Below, piece by piece: positions 1-11,600 of a stretch of DNA of 64,000 nt. The notes beneath the pieces are model-generated. The model saw nothing but the letters and a program-made list of their open reading frames with translations. It had not been told where the DNA came from and did not search any database. This DNA is from Brevibacillus brevis (GTDB lineage Bacteria; Bacillota; Bacilli; Brevibacillales; Brevibacillaceae). Position numbers and translations under genes: made by a program. The DNA lies in NCBI RefSeq assembly GCF_001039275.2, contig NZ_CP030117.1:2976001-3040000 (forward strand). Reading direction: 5' to 3'. Each line of letters begins with the position of its first letter. Position 1 is the stretch's first letter.

Positions 1-2
1 TT

Positions 3-2600
3 GATGCATCGGTATGGGAAATGTTCATGGCTTTACTAACCGGTGCCAGCCTCTACGTCCTTTCGAAACAGACGATTCATGATTTCATCAGTTTTGAAAA
101 CTATTTGAATGAAAATGAATTGACCATCATCACGTTGCCACCCACATATTTGACTCACCTCAACCCAGATCATATTACTTCACTTCGCATCATGATTACG
201 GCAGGTTCTGCTGCCAACTTCCCTTTAGTAAATAGATGGAAAAACAAAGTCCGATACGTGAATGCATACGGACCTACGGAAACAAGCATTTGCGCGACGA
301 TTTGGGAGGCACCTTCCAATGTGCTCGTCAACCAAACGATCCCAATCGGCAAACCGATTCAAAATACGTCCGCGTATATTGTCAATGAAGAGCTTCAATT
401 ACAGCCAATTGGCAGTGAAGGCGAATTATGCATAGGTGGAGTAGGCTTAGCCAGAGGATATTGGAATCGCCCGGATTTGACCGCAGAAAAATTTGTAGAT
501 AATCCGTTCGTACCAGGAGAGAAGATGTACAGGACAGGAGATCTGGCCAAATGGTTGCCGAATGGAGAAATCGAGTTTCTCGGCAGAATCGACCATCAGG
601 TGAAAATCAGGGGTCATCGGATTGAGTTAGGAGAAATCGAGTCCGTTTTGCTGAAACATGAACAAATAAAAGAGGCAGTGGTAATCGCTAGAGAAGACCA
701 ACACGCTCAACCCTATTTGTGCGCTTATTTTATTTCGCCAGAGGAAGTAACACCTGCGCAGATCAGAGAATTTGCCGCTCAAAAGCTTCCTGCGTACATG
801 CTCCCTTCGTATTTCGTGAAGCTGGATAAAATGCCGCTTACGCCGAATGACAAAATTGATCGCAAAGCATTGCCAGAACCCGATGTTGCTGCTGAGACAA
901 ATCCTGCATACGAACCTCCCAGAAATCAGACAGAATCGATTCTCGCAACCGTGTGGCAAGAGGTATTGGGAATTGAGAAAATTGGGATTCGCGACAATTT
1001 TTACTCACTCGGTGGGGATTCCATTCAAGCGATCCAGGTCGCTGCTCGTTTGCATGCCTATCAACTAAAGCTAGACACGAAAGATTTGCTGAATTACCCG
1101 ACCATTTCCCAGGTTGCTCTCTATGTTAAAAATACGACGAGGAGAAGCGAGCAGGGAATTATCGAAGGCCCTGTTACCTTAACGCCCATTCAACAATGGT
1201 TCTTTGAAAAGAACTTTACGAATATGTTCCATTGGAATCAATCGTATGTATTGTATCGCGAACAGGGATTTGATCCTGAAGCCATCCAACAGGCCTTGGA
1301 TAAAATTCTTTCACATCATGACGCACTACGCATGGTCTATCGGAACGAGAATGGGAGAATCGTACAACAAAATCGTGGGTTGGATAGCGAATTATACCAT
1401 TTCCTTCAATATGATTTGACCTCGCATTCGGATGTCCAGCAAGCAATCGAAGAAGAGACAAAACGATTGCATGGCAGCATGAATTTACAAGAGGGACAGT
1501 TGGTGAAGGCAGCCTTGTTCCACACGCTCCAAGGCGATCATTTGTTTTTGGCCATCCATCATTTAGTCATGGATGGAATCTCTTGGCGCATTCTGTTTGA
1601 GGATCTAGCAACTGCATACAGTCAGGTACTAGGAGGAAAAGAAATCGTTCTCCCAGAAAAAACGGATTCTTTTAAAAATTGGGCAGTGTGGTTGAACGAG
1701 TATGCGAATAGTGATGAGTTGATGAGCGAAATCCCGTATTGGGAGAATCTTGAATCAGGAGCTAGGAATGCTTCCCTTCCGAAGGACTATGAAACGGTGG
1801 GCTGCAAACAGAAGAGTATCCGCAACATACAGGTCGGATTGCTAGCAGAGGAAACCGAACAATTGTTGAAGCAGGCAAATTCTGCTTATCAAACAGAAAT
1901 CAATGATTTGTTACTGGCAGCGTTGGGGCTGGCCGTTGCAGAGTGGAGCGGGCTTGACCAAATCGTGATTAATCTGGAAGGGCACGGGCGCGAGGATGTG
2001 ATCGAACACGCTAACGTGACAAGAACAATCGGATGGTTTACCTCCCAATATCCAGTTTTACTAGATTCGAGTCAAATGAATCACTTACCTGACCATATCA
2101 AATGCACGAAAGAAAACCTGAGGAAGATCCCCAATAAAGGCATTGGCTATGAAATTTTAAAATATATGACAGAACCGGAAAAACGGCATTCCTTGTCCTT
2201 TTCCTTGCAACCCGAAGTGACGTTTAACTACTTAGGTCAATTTGACGCAGGCCTTAACAACGAAATGTTTAGCCGATCTCCGTATAGTTCAGGCAACACG
2301 CTCGGTGCGGATGGGAAGAACAATCTGAGTCCCGATTCGGAGATTTATACCGCCTTGAATATTACAGGAAGAATTGAAGGTGGAGAGCTTCTCATCACGT
2401 TTACTTACAGCGAGGAGCAGTTTAAAGAAGAGTCCATTCATCAACTGAGTGCGGACTATCAAAAACATCTCCGGGCGATCATTACACATTGCTTGCAGAA
2501 AAAAGAAGTCGAGCGGACACCCAGTGACTTTAGTCTAAAAGGACTTCAGATGGAAGAAATGGACGACATCTTCGAATTATTGGCCAATACGCTTAAATAA
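3..2600 (+). CDS. tycA: Tyrocidine synthetase 1 (TycA), 3' part: A-PCP-E module activating Phe
   Basis: The gene is cut by the left window edge; the open frame is continuous from base 3 (865 residues visible; the family protein is about 1090). Visible parts in order are the C-terminal half of an adenylation domain, a carrier domain and an epimerization domain. The A domain has YGPTE, the TGDLAKW motif and the A10 lysine in NDKIDRKAL at about residue 284. The carrier domain has LGGDS with Ser about 340; GGDS is the form usual before E domains. The E domain has HHLVMDG at about residues 519-525. The readable selectivity positions are D-A-W-T-I-A-A-I-C, the GrsA/TycA phenylalanine code. The module therefore loads L-Phe and epimerizes it to D-Phe1. 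The extreme C terminus (acidic EEMDD followed by FELLANTLK) fits a donor communication (COM) helix that docks on TycB. The cytoplasmic product starts the tyrocidine chain. The operon promoter lies outside the window. Confidence 0.97.
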   Translation, partial: DASVWEMFMALLTGASLYVLSKQTIHDFISFENYLNENELTIITLPPTYLTHLNPDHITSLRIMITAGSAANFPLVNRWKNKVRYVNAYGPTETSICATIWEAPSNVLVNQTIPIGKPIQNTSAYIVNEELQLQPIGSEGELCIGGVGLARGYWNRPDLTAEKFVDNPFVPGEKMYRTGDLAKWLPNGEIEFLGRIDHQVKIRGHRIELGEIESVLLKHEQIKEAVVIAREDQHAQPYLCAYFISPEEVTPAQIREFAAQKLPAYMLPSYFVKLDKMPLTPNDKIDRKALPEPDVAAETNPAYEPPRNQTESILATVWQEVLGIEKIGIRDNFYSLGGDSIQAIQVAARLHAYQLKLDTKDLLNYPTISQVALYVKNTTRRSEQGIIEGPVTLTPIQQWFFEKNFTNMFHWNQSYVLYREQGFDPEAIQQALDKILSHHDALRMVYRNENGRIVQQNRGLDSELYHFLQYDLTSHSDVQQAIEEETKRLHGSMNLQEGQLVKAALFHTLQGDHLFLAIHHLVMDGISWRILFEDLATAYSQVLGGKEIVLPEKTDSFKNWAVWLNEYANSDELMSEIPYWENLESGARNASLPKDYETVGCKQKSIRNIQVGLLAEETEQLLKQANSAYQTEINDLLLAALGLAVAEWSGLDQIVINLEGHGREDVIEHANVTRTIGWFTSQYPVLLDSSQMNHLPDHIKCTKENLRKIPNKGIGYEILKYMTEPEKRHSLSFSLQPEVTFNYLGQFDAGLNNEMFSRSPYSSGNTLGADGKNNLSPDSEIYTALNITGRIEGGELLITFTYSEEQFKEESIHQLSADYQKHLRAIITHCLQKKEVERTPSDFSLKGLQMEEMDDIFELLANTLK

Positions 2601-2643
2601 ATAAGCAGTTGCTACTATTTTTGGGGTTAAACATGTTCTTGTC

Positions 2644-2659
2644 TTACATTTTTATGTAA
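2644..2659 (+). repeat. AT-rich inverted repeat in the tycA-tycB gap
   Basis: TTACAT-TTTT-ATGTAA, perfect 6-bp arms with a 4-nt loop. A second perfect palindrome, TCGATATCGA (2675-2684), lies just before the tycB ribosome binding site (GAGGTG, about 2683-2688). There is no downstream U-run, so this is not an obvious terminator; read-through to tycB is expected. Confidence 0.5.
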
Positions 2660-2693
2660 ATATAACAAATAATGTCGATATCGAGGTGCCGGA

Positions 2694-5600
2694 ATGAGTG
2701 TTTTTAGCAAAGAACAAGTACAAGATATGTATTTATTGACGCCCATGCAAGAGGGAATGTTATTTCACGCCTTGCTAGACGAAGAACATAACTCTCATCT
2801 TGTACAGATGTCCATTTCGATTCAGGGCAATCTTGATGTTGGTTTGTTTACCGATAGCTTGCATGTACTGGTAGAGAGATATGATGTGTTCCGCACGTTG
2901 TTTCTCTATGAAAAATTAAAACAGCCTTTGCAGGTTGTCTTGAAGGAACGGCCCATTCCCATCCTATTTTGCGATTTAACTGCATACGACGAGCAAGAAA
3001 AGCAGCAGCGCTACACACAGTACAAAAGGAATGACCAAGAGAAAACCTTTCATCTAGCGAAAGATTCGTTGATGAGAGTGGCTATTTTCCAAATGACGGA
3101 GAGCGAATACCAAATCATCTGGAGTTTTCATCACATACTCATGGACGGTTGGTGCTTTAGCATTATTTTTGATGACTTGCTTTCCGTCTACTTATCCTTA
3201 AAGAATGGGGCACCGATTTCGCTTGATCCGGTGCAGCCATACAGCCAATTTATTCGTTGGCTGGAAAAGCAAGATAAAGAGGCTGCTCGCGCATATTGGA
3301 GAGACTATCTGGAACAATTTGAACAGCAAACTTCCTTGCCGAAATTTGGGAAGTCTTCTAGCAAAGCCTTTCTACCAGCGCAATATCGTTTTGCGCTGGA
3401 CCGTATGCTGACGCAGCAGCTTTCTGCGATCGCAAGTCAAAATCAAGTGACATTGCCGACGGTGATTCAAACCTTATGGGGGATTCTCCTCCAATCCTAT
3501 AACGCTACGAATGATGTACTATTCGGCTCTGTTGTATCCGGGCGACCAACAGAAATCGTAGGAATCGACAAAATGGTTGGGTTGTTCATCAATACCATTC
3601 CATTCCGCATTCAAGCGAAAAACGATCAAACCTTTGCCGACTTGATACAGGATGTGCACCAAAGAACACTGCAATCCCAATCCTATGAGCATGTACCTTT
3701 GTACGATATTCAAAACGATTCTGTATTGAAGCAAGATTTGATCGATCACTTGATGGTCATCGAAAACTATCCGTTAGTCGAGGCCTTGCAGAAAAAAGTA
3801 GCGACACAGCAAGTAGGTTTTACCATTTCTGATGTCGAGATGTTTGAGCCTACCAATTATGACATGACCGTCATGGTAATGCCCAAAGAAGAGATTGCGA
3901 TGCGGTTTGATTATAATGCTGCTGTTTTCAACGAAGCTCTTATCCAAAAAATGGCTGGACATCTCGAGCAGATTGCGGCTTGCGTGGCAAACAATCCGAA
4001 GGTCAGCCTTCAGCAGGTTACTTTGCTGACAGAAACTGAAAAACAAGAGCTAATGGCCAGAAACCGTGATACTTCCGTTGCCTATCCAACGAAAACGATG
4101 CACGAGCTCTTCATGGAACAGGTGGATAGGACACCTGAGCAGGTAGCTGTCGTATTCGGAGAACAGCAGTTGACGTATCGGGAGCTAGATGAAAAGTCCA
4201 ATCAGCTCGCCAGATTTTTGAGAAGAAAAGGCATTGCAGCAGACAGTCTGGTTGGTACGATGATGGATCGTTCGATCGAGATGATTGTCGGAATTCTTGG
4301 GGTTTTGAAAGCCGGTGGTGCGTTTGTACCGATTGATCCGGAGCTGCCAGAAGAACGAATTGCCTACATGCTCGAGCATAGCGGGATTCAATTGGTAGTG
4401 ACCCAGCAGCATCTACTAGAGAAAGTCTCTGCTTCTACTGAAAAAATAGATATCAGCGCTCCAGCCATCTGGGAAGAGAGCCATGCGTCTGTGGAAACGA
4501 TCAATCAACCAGATGACTTGTTTTATATCATCTACACGTCCGGAACGACAGGCAAACCAAAAGGGGTCATGCTTGAGCATAAAAACATGGCAAATCTGAT
4601 GCACTTTACGTTTGCCAAGACCAACATCGATTTTCATGAAAAAGTATTGCAGTATACCACATGCAGCTTTGATGTTTGCTACCAGGAGATCTTCTCCACG
4701 TTGCTTTCCGGGGGACAGCTCTATCTCATCACGAATGAGATGAGACGTCATGTAGAAAAACTGTTTGCCTTTATCCAGGAGAAACAGATCAGCATATTGT
4801 CCCTCCCTGTATCTTTCTTGAAATTTATCTTTAACGAAAAAGATTATGCCCAAAGCTTCCCGCGTTGCGTCAAGCACATTATCACTGCCGGGGAACAGCT
4901 CGTCGTCACTCATGAGCTACAGAAATATCTGCGGAACCATCACGTATTTTTACACAATCATTACGGGCCGTCGGAGACACATGTGGTAACTACCTTCACG
5001 ATGGACCCAAGCATGGATATACCAGAGCTGCCACCAATCGGAAAACCGATCAGCAACACAGGCATTTATATCCTGGATGAAAAGCTGCAAATGAAACCAG
5101 ATGGCATTGTTGGGGAGCTGTATATCTCTGGTGCGAATGTAGGAAGAGGGTATTTGCACAATCCGGAGCTGACTGCGGAGAAGTTTCTCGAGAACCCGTA
5201 TCAATCAGGAGAAAGAATGTATCGAACGGGTGACCTCGCTCGTTGGATGCCAGATGGCAATATTGAGTTTTTAGGGCGAATCGACCATCAGGTAAAAATC
5301 AGGGGTCATCGCATCGAGTTGGGAGAGATCGAATCGCACTTGCTCAACCACGCCTCCATCAAGGAAGCCGTGGTCATCGATAGAACCGATGAGACAGGTG
5401 GCAAGTATTTGTGCGCCTATGTTGTTTGGACAGAGGAAGTCAGCAACGAAGAGCTGCGTGCGTACTTATCACGAACGCTGCCGGAGTATATGATCCCTTC
5501 CTTCTTTATGAGCTTGGAGCGGATTCCGGTCACACCTAATGGAAAAACAGACAGAAGAGCCTTACCCATCCCTGAGGGTAATGCTTTTAAGGGAGCGGAT

Positions 5601-8600
5601 TACCTCGCTCCGACAACCGAACTGGAACAGAAAATGGCAGCGATTTGGGAGAACGTACTCGGCGTATCCCCGATTGGCATTCAGGATAATTTTTTCACGC
5701 TGGGGGGCCATTCGTTAAAAGCCATTCATCTCATTTCCCGGATGCAAAAAGACTGCCAAGCAGATGTTCCGCTTCGCGTGTTGTTTGACAGACCAACCAT
5801 TCAAGAAATCGCCAAGTATGTGGAAGGTGAAGAGGAAGGAAAGTATCTCGCTATTCCGCGCGTCGCCATGCAAGAGCACTATCCTGTATCCTCTGCGCAA
5901 AAACGCATGCTGATATTAAACCAGCTTGATCCGGCTAGTACGGTGTACAATCTGCCCGTTGTGACTGTACTCGATGGGGAATTGAATGTGCAGCAGCTGG
6001 AGCATGCCATTTCCAATCTGGTGAGTCGTCATGAATCGCTGCGGACTTCCTTCCATACCATTAACGGTGAGCCGGTTCAACGCATTCATCAGGAATGCAA
6101 GCTGCCAATCGCCTACATGGAAGCGACAGAAGATGGTTTGAATCAAGTCATCATGGATTTCATGCGTCCGTTTGATTTGGAAAAAGCGCCATTAAGTCGG
6201 GTTGGACTGGTCAAACTGGGAGAGCGGCGCCATGTCATGATCATCGATATGCACCATATCATTTCGGATGGTGTGTCATCGCAAATCATCCTGAATGAAC
6301 TTGCGCAGCTCTATCAAGACAAATCCTTGCCTGAGCAACGCATTCAATATAAAGACTTCGCGGTTTGGGAGAAAGGTCTGGCACAGACAGACCAATACAA
6401 AAAACAGGAAGCGTATTGGACCGAGCGATTCGCTGGTGAAATTCCTGTTTTGAACCTGCCTTTAGACTACTCTCGACCGTCTGTTCAAAGCTTTGAGGGC
6501 GAACGTTATTTATTCGGCTCGGAAAAACAGCTACTGGATGGCTTGCAAAGAGTGGCGGCAGATACTGGTACTACGCTCTATATGGTGCTCATGGCAGCCT
6601 ATCATGTTTTGCTCGCAAAATACTCCGGGCAAGAAGACATGGTAGTCGGGACCGTGACAGCTGGAAGAACGCACCCTGACACCGAAAGCATCACGGGTAT
6701 GTTCGTCAACACGCTGGCAATGAGAAATCAGCCGGTGGCAACCAAAAGCTTCAAGCAATTTTTACGAGAAGTGAAGGACAATACACTCTCTGCCTTTGAG
6801 CATGGGGAGTACCCGTTTGAGGAACTCGTTGAAAAGCTGGCGGTCAATCGAAATCGAAGCCGCAATCCATTATTTGACACCTTGTTTATTTTGCAAAACA
6901 TGGATGCCAATCCGATCAAGATCGAAGGCATGACAGTGACGCCTTACGTGCCCGAGGGCAAAATGGCGAAATTCGATTTGTCGCTCGAAGCAACCCAAAA
7001 CAACGCAGGTCTCATGTTCTGCTTCGAATTTTGCACCAAGCTGTTCAAGCAGGAGACTATCGAACGCATGTCGCGTCATTACATCCAAATCTTGCAAGAA
7101 GTCATCCGGAACACGGACTTGGCTCTCTATCAGATAGAGATGCTCACCGAGCAAGAAAAGCAGGAATTGCTGGTCCATTTCAATGACACATTCAAGCCTG
7201 TTCAGTTGGAAAGCACACTCCCACAGCTATTTGAAGAACAAGTAGGGAAAACCCCTGATCAAATCGCGCTGGTTTGCGGGGACCAAAGGTTGACATATCA
7301 GGAGCTCAATAAGAAGGCCAATCAGCTTGCTCGTACATTACGGAAAAAAGGAGTAAGTGCTGACCAACGAGTTGGGATTATGGCAAATCGTTCCTTGGAG
7401 ATGGTGATTGGAATCCTTGCCATTCTCAAGGCTGGCGGAGCATATGTGCCTATTGATCCAGAATATCCGAATGATCGCATTGCCTATATGCTGGAAGATT
7501 GCGAAGCCCGTCTGGTGCTTACCCACGAGCATCTTGGAACAAAGGTTGCGGCTGGAGTGGAATGCCTGTATCTGGAGGATAAGAGTAACTATTCTCGTAT
7601 CACCACAAACCTTGACCCGATTCATACGGCTACCAATCTGGCTTATATCATTTACACATCGGGTACGACGGGTAGGCCAAAAGGGGTCATGGTGGAGCAC
7701 CGAGGTATTGTCAACAGTGTGACGTGGAACAAAGAAGAGTTTGCCCTATCTGTCCATGACAGAGGTTTGTTGGCTCTATCTTTTGCCTTTGATGGTTTTG
7801 TCCTTACCTTCTTTGCGTTGATTCTATCCGGTTCAACGGTTGTCTTGACGAAGGATGAAGAAGCCAAAGATCCGATAGCGCTCAAAAACCTGATCTCAAC
7901 ATGGAGTTGCAGCTACACGTTATGCGTACCGAGCTTGTTCCAGGCGGTTTTGGAATGCAGCACCGCCGACGAGATCAGTCCGATGAAAATGGCCGTGCTC
8001 GGGGGAGAAAAGCTATCGCCGAAGTTAGTTGAGATGTGCAAAGAGATGAATCCGCAGATGATTGCTGTCAATGCGTACGGTCCGACAGAAAGCAGCGTTA
8101 TCGCCACCTATCTGTGCGATACGCTCCCGGATGCTCCGATCACCATTGGACGGCCAATAGCAAACACAAGCATATACATCGTGGACCATTCACATCAACT
8201 GCTCCCAATCGGTGTAGTGGGAGAGATATGCATAGGCGGACTCGGTTTGGCACGCGGATATTGGAACAAACCAGAACTTACCGAGGAGAAGTTTGTCTCC
8301 AATCCATTTGAGCCTGGTGAACGCATGTACAAGACGGGCGACCTTGGCAGATGGCTCCCTGACGGGACGATTGAATTCGCAGGACGCCTGGATGAACAAG
8401 TAAAAGTGAGAGGATACCGGATTGAGATCGGGGAGATAGAATCGGTTCTGCTCAGCTATGAAACGACAAATGAAGCGATTGTCGTGGCTTATCAGGACGG
8501 AAGCGGGGATGCGTATCTGACTGCCTATTTCACCGGGAAAGACAACATCTCGGAAGCGGCGCTTCGAACACATCTATCGCAAGAATTGCCAGCGTATATG

Positions 8601-11600
8601 GTACCAACCTATCTGGTTCAACTGGATGCTTTCCCGCTCACGCCAAATGGCAAGATCGATCGCAAAGCGCTGCCGAAGCCTGAAGGAAAGCCTACAACAG
8701 GTGTGGAGTATGTCGCTCCTGCCAATGAAGTAGAGGCAACACTGGCCAAGATTTGGGAAAACGTCCTTGGCATCACAGGCATCGGAGTGATGGATAACTT
8801 TTTTGAGCTGGGTGGACATTCTTTGAAAGCAATGACGGTAGTGGCGCATGTGCACAGGGAATTTCAAACCGATCTTCCGTTGAAGCATTTCTTTGAACAG
8901 CCTACCGTTCGAGCCTTGTCCAGGTTGATAGCACACAGTGAGAATGCGCCAGATGCATCGATTCAACCAGCAGAACCACAAGAGTACTACCCGGTATCCT
9001 CTGCCCAGCAGCGGATGTACGTGCTCCATCAGTTGGAAGGCGCGGGCATCAGCTACAATACGCCTGGGATGATCATGCTAGAGGGTCAACTGGATCGCGA
9101 ACAATTGAAGCATGCACTGCAAGCATTGGTGGATCGTCACGAAATCTGGAGAACCTCCTTTGAGATGGTAGGAGATCAGCTAGTCCAAAAAATTCATGAC
9201 CACGTGGAAGTGGAAATGGAATATCGGAGTGCAGAAGAACATCAGATCGATGAAATTTTCCATGCGTTTGTCCGTCCATTTGATCTGGCTGTTCCGCCAC
9301 TGCTGCGCATGGGCCTCGTGCAAATCTCGAATGAACGTCATCTTCTCTTGTATGACATGCATCATATTGCTTCGGATGCCTCGTCTGTCACGATCATTTT
9401 CAATGAACTGGCGGAATTGTACCAAGGCAGACAATTACCGGAGCTGCGTATCCAATACAAAGATTTTTCTGTTTGGCAAAAACGCTTTACCGAGTCAGAT
9501 GACTTCAAGAAGCAAGAAGAGTATTGGCGCCAGGCGTTTGAGGGGCATAACACTGTCTTGGAGATTCCGACAGATTTTCCACGCCCAGCTGTGAAAAGCT
9601 TTGAGGGTGATCAAATCGTACTCGCTACCGATAGACCTCTGCTAGAAGCTTTACATGCGTTGGCTGCAGAAACGAAAACGACCTTGTTTATGGTCTTGCT
9701 AGCCGCTTACAACTTGCTGCTCTCGAAGTATACGGGGCAGGAGGATATCGTTGTCGGAACGCCAATCTCCGGTAAGACACGCGCTGAGCTCGAACCGATT
9801 GTTGGTATGTTCGTCAATACGCTAGCAATCAGAAACAAACCGACAGCAGAGAAGACCTTCAAGGAGTTTCTGATGGAAGTCAAGCAGAATGCCCTGGATG
9901 CCTATGATCATCAGGATTATCCGTTGGAAAGTCTGGTTGAAAAGCTTGGGATTCAACGTGATCCGGGACGCAATCCACTTTTTGATACCATGTTCATTCT
10001 GCAAACCGACGAGCTTTACCAAAAAACACTGGGTCAACTGACCTATCAGCCCTATGAATCGACGAGCGCACTTGCCATTTCAAAGTTCGACCTGTCTTTT
10101 CACCTGACTGAACGGGAAACAGACCTGTTGCTGCGACTGGAGTACAGTACCAAGCTGTTTAGAAGAGACACCGTAGACAGAATGTCGCGTCATTTTATGC
10201 AAATTCTACGCAATGTTGCGGCAGAACCTGACAGGCAGCTTCAGGCGATTGAGATGCTGACGGCAGAAGAAAAGCAGCTGTTGCTAGTGGAATTCAATCA
10301 TACAGACAGAGAGTTCACGGAAGACCAGACCATACAACAGCTCTTTGAGGAACTGGCAGCGAACACGCCTGACCAAACGGCCATTGTATTTGAAGAGAAG
10401 AGCATGTCATACCAAGAGCTCAATGAAAAAGCGAACCAGCTAGCTGCGGTTTTGCGGGAAAAAGGGGTAGGTCCTTCGCAAATCGTCGTCATGATGGTAG
10501 AGCGTTCCTTGGAAATGGTCATTGCCACACTCGCCATTTTAAAAGCTGGCGGAGCCTTTTTGCCTGTCGATCCCGATTATCCCGAAGATCGAGTTCGCTA
10601 CATGATCGAGGATAGTCAAGCGAAGCTCGTGCTTACCCATTCTCACTTAATCCACAAGGTGTCCAGTCAGGCAGAAATTATCGATTTGGACGACGCGGGG
10701 AGCTATTCGTCGCATTCAGACAATTTGCTTTGCATCAACAAGCCGTCAGATCTGGCCTATATCATTTACACGTCCGGTACCACTGGCAATCCAAAAGGAG
10801 TCATGCTGGAGCACAAAGGGGCAGCCAATCTACAGGCGGTTTTCAAAAATCAACTCGGCGTAACGCCACAAGATCGGCCAGGGCATTTTGCGAGTATCTC
10901 TTTTGACGCATCGGTGTGGGATATGTTTATAGCTCTATTGACAGGAGCGACCTTGTATATTATCTCCCGCGATACAATCAATGATTTCCGCAAGTTTGAG
11001 GAATATGTCCACAAAAACGGAATTACCATTCTCACGTTACCGCCGACGTACGCTATTTATCTTGAGGCTGACCGTATGCCGTCCCTGCGTATCCTGATTA
11101 CTGCTGGATCGGCTGCAACTATCGCGTTGGTAGAGCAATGGAAAGAGAAAGTGACCTATATCAATGGCTACGGCCCCACAGAGAATACAGTTTGCGCCAC
11201 ACTCTGGAAAGCTTTGCCGCATGAACCAGTTGGTCAGACCATTACGATTGGCAAACCGATTCAGAATACGAAGTTGTTCATCGTGGATGAACAAATGCAA
11301 TTGAAGACAGTCGGTCAAATAGGTGAATTGTGCATCAGCGGGGTGGCGCTAGCCAGAGGATATTGGAATCGACCAGAATTGACGGCTGAAAAATTCGTCG
11401 ACAATCCGTTTGTGCCAGGAGAGAAGATGTATCGCACCGGGGATCTGGCCAAATGGCTTCCGGACGGAAATATCGAGTATCTCGGTAGAATCGACCATCA
11501 GGTGAAGGTACGCGGTCATCGGGTAGAGCTGGGCGAGGTCGAGAGTGTCCTGTTGCGATATGAGACGATCATTGAGGCAGCAGCTATCACACATTTGGAT

